DNA of 10,595 nucleotides. Origin: Mycoemilia scoparia. Its lineage: Eukaryota; Kickxellomycota; Kickxellomycetes; Kickxellales; Kickxellaceae. The translations under genes were made by a program, and so were the position numbers. The stretch lies in contig JANBPU010000331.1 in the NCBI GenBank assembly GCA_027575805.1, forward strand, positions 5,616 to 16,210, given 5' to 3'. The notes beneath the pieces were generated by a model. That model made no database searches. It had not been told where the DNA came from and saw nothing but the letters and a program-made list of their open reading frames with translations. Position 1 is the first letter of the stretch; every line of letters starts with the position of its first letter. Below are positions 1 to 7,619 of this stretch, one piece after another.

Positions 1-940
1 CGAGCTCCCTATATAGAAATATATATATCTTCCTAGTTGGTTGAAAATACCCCGCACCATTGTTATGCCATTTACAAAATATATCATAATCACGATGGTA
101 GTATTTAATAATGTTTAATGCTCATCAATATGTATTAATATTGGGGGAATGAATATATTAGTATGTGCAACATCAATATATGATCATATTTCACAAGGCC
201 TCAGGCAAAATGGGACCCCAGGAGTAGTTGCATATGAAATGGTTGGTGATTGGGTCAAAATACAAGGACCCATTTCTGCCTATTTCACATTTGGTTTCAA
301 GTGAAATCTTACCATGTAAAAGCTTGGCATTAACCAACGTATCTGTTGCGTGATGTTTGGCTAGCTCTTTGTTTTTGAATGTGTATATTTTCTATGACAA
401 CCAAAGTTCATTTGTACTGGGAGAAAGAAAGAAAGGGAGAGCGAGAGAGATATATATATACAAAAGCATCTGCGATTCAAACAAATATGCATGAACAATA
501 ACTGTGCGCGCACATGTAAATCTCATTTTTAAAAGGTAACATCGATAACTATTATAGGAAAGAAGTTAACATTCTTGATTAATGGCAATATATATATGTG
601 TGTGGGTGTGAAAGTGAGAGGGGGGGGTTTAGCTGTTGGGTTAAGGGGATTGCTATATACCTGAGTTTTCATAGTTATATATGGAGGTGTGAGAGCTGTG
701 ATTTACAGATTATTTACAAAGACATACACTTACACTCAAACACTTATATAAATATACGGGAAGTGAATAGATAAAGGGTGGGTGAGTAATTATTAATATT
801 GCAGTTGCAACAATAACTAAACATAGCATTCTCCATACATTGTTACTATATAAAATGTGGGTAACTTTACAGAGGGAAAGAGAAAATAGTACAATAGACG
901 CAGTGGTAACCTTGAAATGAAATAATCGAGAAATTCATTT
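1..940. other. AT-rich non-coding stretch, no gene seen
   Basis: No open frame of useful length begins with ATG here, and no RNA gene was recognised. The stretch holds small AT and GA simple repeats (about 421-460, GAAA/GAGA running into TATA) and a mixed TATA/GTGT/G-run block at about 583-627. There is also a small stem with arms TGGGTC and GACCCA around 254-275. It is read as intergenic or intronic DNA. Confidence 0.6.
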
Positions 941-1000
941 GAAAACCATGTAACCGCTACCACCCAGCACACTTGGAATTGCAACCGCAGCAGCATTTGG

Positions 1001-1067
1001 TAGTGGTGGTGGTGGTGGTACTATTATTGTTGTTGTTATTATTGCTGCTGCTGCCGCCGCTGCCGCC
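1001..1067. repeat. Compound trinucleotide microsatellite (TGG / ATT-GTT / GCT-GCC)
   Basis: Consecutive trinucleotide blocks run into each other: GGT units to about 1019, then ATT and GTT units to about 1043, then GCT and GCC units to 1067. The + strand frame through the block is open from 954 to 1100 (Gly, Ile/Val and Ala runs, then TAA at 1101). The opposite strand is also open through it. The repeat itself removes stop codons in both directions, so openness is not evidence of coding. No ATG start or splice context makes either frame convincing. Confidence 0.85.
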
Positions 1068-1127
1068 AAGAAGACAAGCAAGCAAATAAATGCAGCTTTT
1101 TAATTTTGGTATGAAGCAAGATATTGA

Positions 1128-1472
1128 ATGAATTCAAAATTGCAATTGAAAAATATGTGTGATAATAATGATGTTGGTGATGGTAATGATGTTGATAAGG
1201 CTATAGACCAGGAAATTCTTTGGATAAGCAGCCATAAATTAGGTGGAATGTGCACAAACAGCATCAGTAATAGTAGTAGTAGTAGTAGTAGTATCCATCG
1301 ACCACCACCATCATCATCATCACAATCGTCAGGTCTTGTGAACATAAACTCGATAAATTTATTCATTTGTGTATTTATTTCCTTTATTTACAGAATAGCA
1401 ATAGAGAATATGCAAACAAGGGGAAAAGGTCAGAATAATAAACAAATGAATCGAAAAAATAATCATGCCTAG
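1128..1472 (+). CDS. Possible low-complexity protein, unrecognised (weak)
   Basis: This ATG-initiated frame of 114 codons ends in TAG. The order of the product is: a Lys/Gln-rich start, an Asn/Asp/Gly-rich stretch (residues about 12-28), a more ordinary stretch including ILWISSHKLGG, a serine run encoded by the TAG microsatellite (about residues 48-55), then Pro and Ser runs. A hydrophobic segment with a Lys/Asn-rich tail follows. No family is recognised. The trinucleotide repeats account for much of the open length. The sequence just before 1393 (a T-rich tract ending TTTACAG) resembles an intron 3' end, so the C-terminal hydrophobic part may be intron read-through. The frame may be entirely fortuitous. 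No neighbouring gene supports it. Confidence 0.18.
   Translation: MNSKLQLKNMCDNNDVGDGNDVDKAIDQEILWISSHKLGGMCTNSISNSSSSSSSIHRPPPSSSSQSSGLVNINSINLFICVFISFIYRIAIENMQTRGKGQNNKQMNRKNNHA
1271..1322. repeat. Compound trinucleotide microsatellite (TAG / ACC / TCA)
   Basis: About seven TAG units at 1271-1292 are followed by ACC units at 1301-1309 and TCA units at 1311-1322. In the frame of the weak open frame around it, these would encode serine, proline and serine runs. Confidence 0.85.
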
Positions 1473-2302
1473 AGACAGCCAGATGGTCGGTTGTGACAAT
1501 AATGATGATGATGTTGACAGACCTCGATGAAGCCAAGAAGACAATATTAAAAGACCCCTCATACATATAAGACAGCAAAGACAAAATGGGTTAGCAGATG
1601 TATTGCAATAAATATATAACATCATGGGGGGTTTTGATGGCGAATGAATGAATGGAGTGCGATCACATTTTAATGAATATAACTTTTTTTGGTAGTCGTG
1701 GGAAAGTCTTGCAAAATGAAGACTTGACTACTTGTGTTTGGTCAAGAAGAAGAAGAATAAAAGAGGACAAAGAGGTGGTGGTGGGGGGTACATGCACATA
1801 GCCGAATGACACGAAGAGAGGGAGAGAGAGATGCAGAAGCAGCAGCACAAAAAAAAGATACAATAGGATGAAAGAAAGAAGAAGTTGAGTTATTATTATA
1901 ATTGTATTAGTAGTGCTGCAGAGTTGACAAAAGGCCGTTTGTAATTGAAAAGGTCATGTATACATAATATGTACGAATTCTTTTATGTATGTCGTTCACT
2001 CTGTATATCTCTATTTCGCTCTTATGACAATAGAGTGTTAAACCCATTTAAACAGGTTTTAAACCTAGACTAAACACACATACACATGTACCTATATTGA
2101 CTTTAGTGTTAGAGTAATAAAGCCAAGTAGACAAGTAATTGTACTAGTAGTAGACAAAACACGCAGAAGGTTATGCAAGGCAACACGACATTATCACTAT
2201 TTGAAGCTTTATAGAACAACAAACAAGGTGTGTCATTACAAATGAATTTTTCCCTTGAGACATAAAATACAAGTATAAATAAATGGTAAATATTTGTGAT
2301 TG

Positions 2303-2358
2303 TACTACTGCTGCTATAACAACAACAGCAACAACAACAACTACTACTACCACAACAA
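2303..2358. repeat. Compound trinucleotide microsatellite (ACT / GCT / ACA / CTA)
   Basis: Short runs of ACT, GCT, AAC/ACA and then CTA units follow each other. The reverse strand reads as a Val-rich frame through the block, which is a by-product of the repeat and not a gene. Confidence 0.8.
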
Positions 2359-2679
2359 GAACAAAGTATTATGAAATATCTTTCATATTTCTCCTGCGGA
2401 TGAGGGTATGAGAAAACTGTATAAACATGTGAGATGCTTGTGGTCTAGAAGTTTCGATGCAAATAATGGATGGAGATCTTGTATATATAATATGAATAAA
2501 AAGGATGATAAATGAATTCATTACCAATTGTTTTATTGCTTTAATTGATTTTACTTGTAATAGTCTGTTGTTCAAGATAAATTGAAAAAAGTGCTGACAC
2601 AGAGTAGTAACAATTAAATGACGAGGCTAAGCAAAACCAAACAAGGTGTCACAATGAGTAAGGCAAGCAGCTAGAAAAA

Positions 2680-2697
2680 GGGGGTGGTGGTGGTGGT
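2680..2697. repeat. Short GGT microsatellite
   Basis: A G run passes into five GGT/TGG units. It lies in a purine-rich stretch with other short simple repeats. Confidence 0.75.
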
Positions 2698-2735
2698 TAT
2701 AGCAGAAAAAGGCAGTGTGAATTTTCAGCATCAGG

Positions 2736-2757
2736 AGCAGCAGCAGCAGAAGCAGCA
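2736..2757. repeat. AGC microsatellite, interrupted
   Basis: AGC units, with one AGA interruption, follow each other in a purine-rich context. No coding frame with a credible start spans them. Confidence 0.8.
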
Positions 2758-3200
2758 ACGACAGCTCGATAAATTTAAATTTGAACTTTTTGCAGCTTCA
2801 TGTATACATTTACATATTTATATATTTAAACCATGTATGTTTATGCTGGTTTAGACCTAATCCTTTGGTTTCCAATGTGTGGTTAAATTATTTGAATGTC
2901 ATAACAAATCGAAAAAGAATAATAATGACAACTGCAACTACAGAAGCAACAGGAAGTACGGTTTGTAAAATATGCTGTACCATATAATACACTGGATTAC
3001 AAATTTAATACATGAAAATGCAGCACATAAATTTCCATATTTGGTGTGTGTGTATGCGTGTGTTTTTATCACTCTGAATAATATGAAAATGCGTATTTAC
3101 ATTTAACTGAGTAATTATTACTTTTTATAAGCCAAGCTATTTTATTGCTTTTCGTTTCTTGAAACATTAAAATAGCGGTACTAAAAGTAACCTGCCAAAG

Positions 3201-3237
3201 GAAAGGAGGAGGAGGAGGAGAGAGAGAGCGTGTGTGT
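3201..3237. repeat. GGA / GA / TG compound repeat
   Basis: GGA units pass into GA units and then a short TG run. The tract is all-purine on the + strand over about 28 bases. Confidence 0.8.
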
Positions 3238-3527
3238 TATATGGAATTAGATGTTCTGGAATAGAATTGATAATGATTAGTTTGTTTGTTTATTGGCCAA
3301 AAAAAAAAGAAAATCGAGAGAAAAACAAAAACAATAATTTTGGATATTTGTAGAAGGATAATTACACATATTTGACAAAAAGAAATTTAAAGAGATGGAT
3401 AAACAAAAGCATGGTTAATAATATTATATAATATATATAGTCAAATAACAACGAGGAATTTTGGGTTGCTACACACACATACATCATATTTGAGGGAAAT
3501 GTGTATAGCTGGGTGCAGAAATAAACA

Positions 3528-3554
3528 AATAATAATAATAATAATAATAATAAT
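3528..3554. repeat. (AAT)9 microsatellite
   Basis: Nine uninterrupted AAT units. This is the longest perfect trinucleotide tract in the window. Confidence 0.92.
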
Positions 3555-3665
3555 GTTGAGAATATATACTTGTTTTTGCGTGTATGCGTGCACGTATGGG
3601 GCGGCTTAGGGGAGAAGGACTAATTATAGATGCAGGATAACATAGACAACTAACTAACTACTTCA

Positions 3666-3737
3666 ATGCCGCTCTTTTTCAATTCGGTAGAAAACTCAAA
3701 CTCTTTTTCTCCTCCAACTACTATTTTCCTTCCGCCG
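3666..3737 (+). CDS. Possible first coding exon with GTAAGT donor (weak)
   Basis: An ATG at 3666 opens a 24-codon frame (begins MPLFFNSVENSNSF, Ser/Pro-rich later). It runs into a consensus 5' splice site GTAAGT at 3738-3743, after which the frame closes at once with TAA. This is what a short first exon would look like. A plausible continuation lies in another frame: an open stretch of about 57 codons, roughly 3805-3957, preceded by CAG and AAG trinucleotides that could serve as acceptors. No branch point or family match could be established. Consensus donors occur by chance in DNA of this size, so this is a candidate only. Confidence 0.15.
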
Positions 3738-4063
3738 GTAAGTAAATAAATAAGCAAGCAACCACCAGGTCGATAATAATAAGAATTATCAATTGAAGTA
3801 AGGAGAATATCCGCCTTGCGCACGCAGCCAAGATTTCACGCAACACCATTCTTTTGGTAATAGTGAAAAATTCTTGTCGATCTCCGCTGTTACCACCCGC
3901 TATTATTATTACTACGCACAATCGGAAAGTATGGACGCCTATTCGGTGGCGCTATTATAATTAATATGGTGGCGGAAATGATGGCTGTGGCTACTAGGTC
4001 CGGACCAGCTAGCTGAATACGCGTGTGTAAGGAATATTTGATTGGACCCAAGAGGCGGCATTA

Positions 4064-4113
4064 TAGATATGGATAGAGATATAGACAGATTGCTAGATAG
4101 ATGAATAGATAAA
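4064..4113. repeat. Degenerate GATA/GACA repeat
   Basis: Imperfect ATAG, GATA and GACA units recur through this stretch. A related GACAGACAGAGAGA tract lies at about 4269-4283. Confidence 0.7.
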
Positions 4114-4404
4114 TGCGTTCAAATCAACGAATAAAGCAGTGGTGTGCTTCGACCGCAAGGGCACAATCATCTGGCCTGAGGCATGAATGGGGATGGTGAT
4201 TACGATCGGAGGATTATAAAAAAGATAGACAGAGATCACATTTTGTATATATGAACAATGCAAATTGAGACAGACAGAGAGAAAAAGAGGGTAGAGCAGT
4301 TCAGTTGTATTGCTGCTGCCGATTCAATAGTGTGCGAAGCAAACATGTCAATCACTGTGTTTTAAGGCTGCTTTTGTTGTAAATACATGTGCGTGCGTTT
4401 ATAA

Positions 4405-4756
4405 ATAAACAGCCAAGCAGAACATCCAGATTCACAAGCGCACAGAAGAATCGACGGGACAATAGTTGTAGTAGCGGCGGCAAGAGGTCTTCGTCCAATG
4501 GTCCAGTCCGGCAGCTTTGTTTATAATGGTATTAGATTAGATGCTATATTACTTGGAAGGACTTTTAGCTGGTGCCTACGTCTTTGACTTCAACACTATG
4601 GACTACCTCGTTCAGGTACTGGACATGGACAGCAAATGATCTATCGCCGGTTGTGTATATACCGAAGTTTTCGGACGAATCGAATATTTCAAGAACCAGG
4701 ACGCTTTCTACATGCTCTCTGTGGAGTCCAAGGATATCGGATGGAGCAAAATTTAA
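4405..4756 (+). pseudogene. Broken OB-fold gene fragment, possibly RPA32/Stn1-like
   Basis: Three coding-like blocks follow each other on the + strand. Block 1, frame open 4405-4584, contains FVYNGIRLDAILLGR. Block 2, in another frame from about 4568, contains AYVFDFNTMDYLVQVLDMDS. An in-frame TGA lies at 4637-4639, and block 3 continues in the same frame with CVYTEVFGRIEYFKNQD to TAA at 4754. The order matches by eye the OB fold of the replication protein A 32-kDa subunit: a strand ending in V/L-V-G, then Y-x-x-D-D-x-T-x-x-x-x-V-x-x-W, then Y-V-x-V-x-G-x-x-x-x-F-x-N. RPA32 binds single-stranded DNA as part of the nuclear RPA trimer; Stn1 has a similar fold. Blocks 2 and 3 use many C-ending codons, unlike the AT-rich surroundings. 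Fewer residues separate blocks 1 and 2 than is usual. No N-terminal phosphorylation region or C-terminal winged helix was found. It may be a pseudogene, a gene with undetected introns, or a chance resemblance. The coding-like character is more secure than the family. Confidence 0.38.
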
Positions 4757-5342
4757 AATATCAGCCATTCCTGCTTGCGGTTTTCGTGTACAGTTTTTGC
4801 AATAGTGATGGATATGGCTATATGGATATCAGCAAAGCGATTTGATAGGTGCGGCCTTGAGTATACTATTCGATTCGGCTGATGGAGAAAGAAGAAGACG
4901 AAGAATGAATCGTCGTCGCCGTTGTTGGCTATAGCCGGGCAGCAGCAAGTGAATTGGCGCGTGTGGGGATAAGCGGAAAATCAATGCGAACGGGAAGGCA
5001 AGAGTGTGATGGTTAGACCAGAAACGAAGCGTAGCACGCACGTTGTTGCTGTTGAAGATAGGAGGAAAATGGGGGGAGAAATGCTTTGAGGAATTGGAAT
5101 GGTTTTATCAAGGAAGGAAATGGTGGTGGGAAGATAAGGCTCTTTATAAAGATTTTGTAATCAAAAAGCAGCCCGCCAACACCACCACCCCTGCCGTCCA
5201 CTTTTTAACCTGGGGTTAGACAAAGAAGAAAAGATACTGTGCAAGTGTGTGTAAGAAATCTGGGTAAAGAAAGGAAATAAATAGCCCAACAGGCTTTTCA
5301 CATGAGTGTAACATAGATGGAGAGAGAAAGAGAGAGAGCAAA
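4757..5342. other. Purine- and G-rich non-coding stretch
   Basis: No credible gene is seen. G greatly outnumbers C on the + strand: in 5041-5100 I count 23 G and 3 C. It includes an AGA/CGA-rich segment near 4888-4920, a GGCTATAGCC palindrome at about 4927-4936, and a GA repeat at 5319-5339. Minus-strand frames here are long only because a pyrimidine-rich strand has few stop codons. Confidence 0.55.
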
Positions 5343-5368
5343 GGGGCGGGGTGAGAGGGGGAGGTGGG
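5343..5368 (+). other. G-quadruplex-forming motif
   Basis: Four G tracts lie close together: GGGG at 5343-5346, GGGG at 5348-5351, GGGGG at 5357-5361 and GGG at 5366-5368. The loops are 1, 5 and 4 bases. This satisfies the canonical G3+N1-7 pattern. It sits inside the most G-skewed part of the window (26 G to 3 C in 5341-5400). Any function is inference. Confidence 0.7.
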
Positions 5369-5570
5369 ATGAAAGATATAACCTAAAATTGTAATTGTGG
5401 CAAGTCCCTTTCGAATCACATTATAAAACACCCAGCCGTATAATTTTTTCGTAATATGACAATCCAAATTTAGGAAAGGGAAGGCGGGATGGTGTGGGTT
5501 GAAAGGAACAAACAAAGACGGGGCACAGGCTAATTAATGAAAAAGGGAGAGACGGCGGGTTAAGGGTTTG

Positions 5571-6060
5571 TGTGAATGGGCGAGCGATGGTTCAGTTGAC
5601 AGACAGACAGACACACAGACACACAGGCAGATATTGGCAGACGCAGCGGTTTGTGGCGATGAAATGCATGGGTGCTATGGCTCAAGCCATTGTCATATGT
5701 GTTATATTTCAAGTGCCAGGCAAGCCCACTGGCGCCCCGCCATGAACATCAGGACTGACTAGCTTGGTAGCCGACAGCCTCCCCCAGGGGTGTACCAGGA
5801 TAATCCCTTGGACAATGGCCAGCAATCTGCCCGACTCCAGCTAAAACACATGGCCTATGGGTTGATTTGCAGGGAATATCCTAGTACCCTTTTGGGGGAG
5901 AACTGCCGGCTAACCGATAGCGCCTCAGCCATTCCTAGAGCAGAATAGTAACTGTGGCAGCCAGGCTCTACACACTATACACGCCGGCTGTGGAGATCAA
6001 GAAAATCAGACATGGTGCAAGATCCATGTCGCCCACACACAGCCTGGGTTCTGCAAGTAT
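5571..6060 (+). other. GC-richer island, possible decayed mobile element
   Basis: This stretch is visibly richer in G and C than its surroundings, with less microsatellite character beyond 5630. One + strand frame is open from about 5571 to 5945 except for a single TAG at 5760-5762. The downstream part looks protein-like (for example KHMAYGLICREYPSTLLGEN). A neighbouring frame then continues from 5939 with VAARLYTLYTPAVEIKKIR. There is no ATG-led gene structure. A hairpin ATGGCT-CA-AGCCAT lies at 5677-5690, and a 9-bp inverted pair GCCATTGTC/GACAATGGC lies at 5686-5694 and 5811-5819. I do not recognise the protein or the repeat family. A degraded retroelement or transposon body, or a broken host gene, would fit. 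No terminal repeats or target duplication were found. Confidence 0.35.
5598..5630. repeat. GACA / CACA microsatellite
   Basis: GACA units pass into ACAC and CAGG units. The repeat lies just upstream of the GC-richer island and at the point where + strand purine richness ends. Confidence 0.85.
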
Positions 6061-7498
6061 TATATACGGACACTGCATTAATTGCTTTAATTTGCATAGC
6101 CTCTTTTTCAACCTGGAAAATCTTGTCAACTTTTCTCTCTCTCTCTCTTCCACTTTAGCTTGGCACACAGAGGCAACTTTGTTTGTGAGTGGATGCAAAA
6201 ATAATTACTGGGTTTATTCTCAATTGGCCCTTTTGGTCTTAAACACCCCCTCTCATCTCGTCTTTGCAGCACATCTTGCGAGTAATTGCCGCACATCCTT
6301 CTATCTCTCTCTCCCCTTGGTGGTGGCCAGCTCATCCCTTAGCACATGTCCTCATCCTCTGTCTTTTTCTGTATACATACACTCTAGCAAATCCTCGTTG
6401 TGTACTCAATAATAAACCCCGCCATCGTCTTTGTCCTGAATATGCGGGTTCAGACTTTGCCCTGGAAAAGCCCACCTCCATTAATATTACTACTGTTATT
6501 AAATTGGCTTCAAGAACTTCATGTTGTGTTTGTGACATGGCTTTTCACAATACCATCTGCCCTAAAAAGGGGGGGGGTTGCTGCTGTCTCACACACATAT
6601 TGGATCATATGCCAAAGGCGCCAGAGCAAAGCACAGCATCAGCAGTGGCACTATTGACTCGGCTATAAGCATTGCTACCAAACAAATGAATTGGTTTTTT
6701 GCATGTCCTAAAGTGCCATTCTATATTGTCTAAAATGTATGTGTATGTGAGTGCCTACCACTATTGTCTGCTACATAACATTAGAAGAAAAATGTCTTGC
6801 TTTGCTATTTACTATGCATTTACGCACCGGTGGTGGGCTAGTTGGCTGGCATTTCTCAATACATCTCGCTATATTTAGATTCTTACTTAAACCCACCACC
6901 CCATCATCTACATCCTCATATTATTGCTGCTGTTGCACAAGACCCTGTGCGAAAAGGCTTAGTCATATATTACCGCTATTATAATTTGGGGGATGTTACT
7001 GGTTTTCTAGTACTCCCTGTCTCTCATACTTCCTTATAGGCGCTCCATTTTGTCCGTTTAGTTCCTTGGTTGCACATGCCCGTATGCCTGTGTGTGTGTG
7101 CGTGGGAGTACCTTCCCATGTTTACTACTACTACCACTACTTGTAAAAAAACATTATTTATTTTTGGTGGGGTAATAATATTGGGGATTTACCTTTCCGT
7201 GTTTGATATTCGTAACCAATTTGTTATTACGTTAGTTTGAGATCAAAACATAACCAGCTGCCCTGCCTTGTCTCCCTCTCTTTAGTAATATTTGTGACGC
7301 TTGGTAACAGCAATTTGGGATATTTTGTTTCTTTGCCGAATTGATGCTTTGTTGGAAAATCTAACTGCACATGCAATAATAAAGCTAACTATATTCTTTT
7401 TATAAAGGGAAAATTGCGTTGTTGACACATTCCTGTTATATCCATGCCTGTGTGTGTGTGTGTGAGGATGCACAGGCGTAGGAATATGAATATGGCGG
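6061..7498. other. Pyrimidine-rich non-coding stretch, no supported gene
   Basis: C and T dominate the + strand: in 6241-6360 I count 46 C and 17 G. There is a CT repeat at 6133-6148, CT-rich text near 6302-6316, a TG run at 7089-7100 and a (TG)8 tract at 7449-7464. Frames open at 5939-6409 and 6243-6668 overlap each other. They are long mainly because CT-rich sequence rarely forms stops on this strand, and neither shows a family signature or a convincing ATG start. No RNA gene is recognised. Confidence 0.5.
7449..7464. repeat. (TG)8 microsatellite
   Basis: Eight uninterrupted TG units. The stretch reading ATGCCTGTGTGTGTGTG occurs here and again near 7084, but the similarity does not extend into the flanks. 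Confidence 0.85.
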
Positions 7499-7619
7499 AT
7501 ATGGGTAGTTGTTTTTGAAGGGTTATCTTTACTTGTAGGCCAGTTTTACTATTCATATTGGCCAGCCTATATAGTCATTGATATTATTAATTTAGCCCTT
7601 AACACATTACTATCCTTAT
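7499..7619. mobile_element. MITE-like inverted-repeat element, copy C (121 bp, diverged)
   Basis: The left end (7499-7522) reads ATATGGGTAGTTGTTTTTGA followed by AGGG, nearly identical to the left end of copy A. The right end (7596-7619) begins CCCTT and matches the complement of the family end at about 18 of 24 positions. Left and right ends are inverted repeats at about 17 of 24. The middle, about 70 bp, is unlike the other two copies and contains its own short TAGGC/GCCTA inverted pair. TA lies at the left boundary; the right boundary reads TTAT. This is either an older copy or a subfamily with a different core. There is no coding capacity. Confidence 0.55.

Larger units (their letters stand above)
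1481..3620. other. Microsatellite-rich non-coding stretch, no gene seen
   Basis: About 2.1 kb with only short, chance-level frames on either strand. Besides the repeats listed separately it contains an AAG run near 1745, GGT units near 1776-1788, GA repeats at 1814-1830, and a short palindromic AGGTTT/AAACCT stem near 2053-2066. The + strand is clearly purine-rich through much of the stretch. No RNA gene or promoter could be supported. Confidence 0.6.

Noticed and set aside
637..648. GGGTTAAGGG, also at about 5557-5566, as telomere-like repeats
   Set aside because: Only single units, not tandem arrays; a 10-mer occurring twice is not notable.
5401..5420. TTTCGAATC as a tRNA T-loop
   Set aside because: No acceptor, D-arm or anticodon structure can be placed around it.
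4829..5515. Three minus-strand frames of 62-99 codons
   Set aside because: The minus strand is pyrimidine-rich here and lacks stop codons for compositional reasons; the products are low-complexity.
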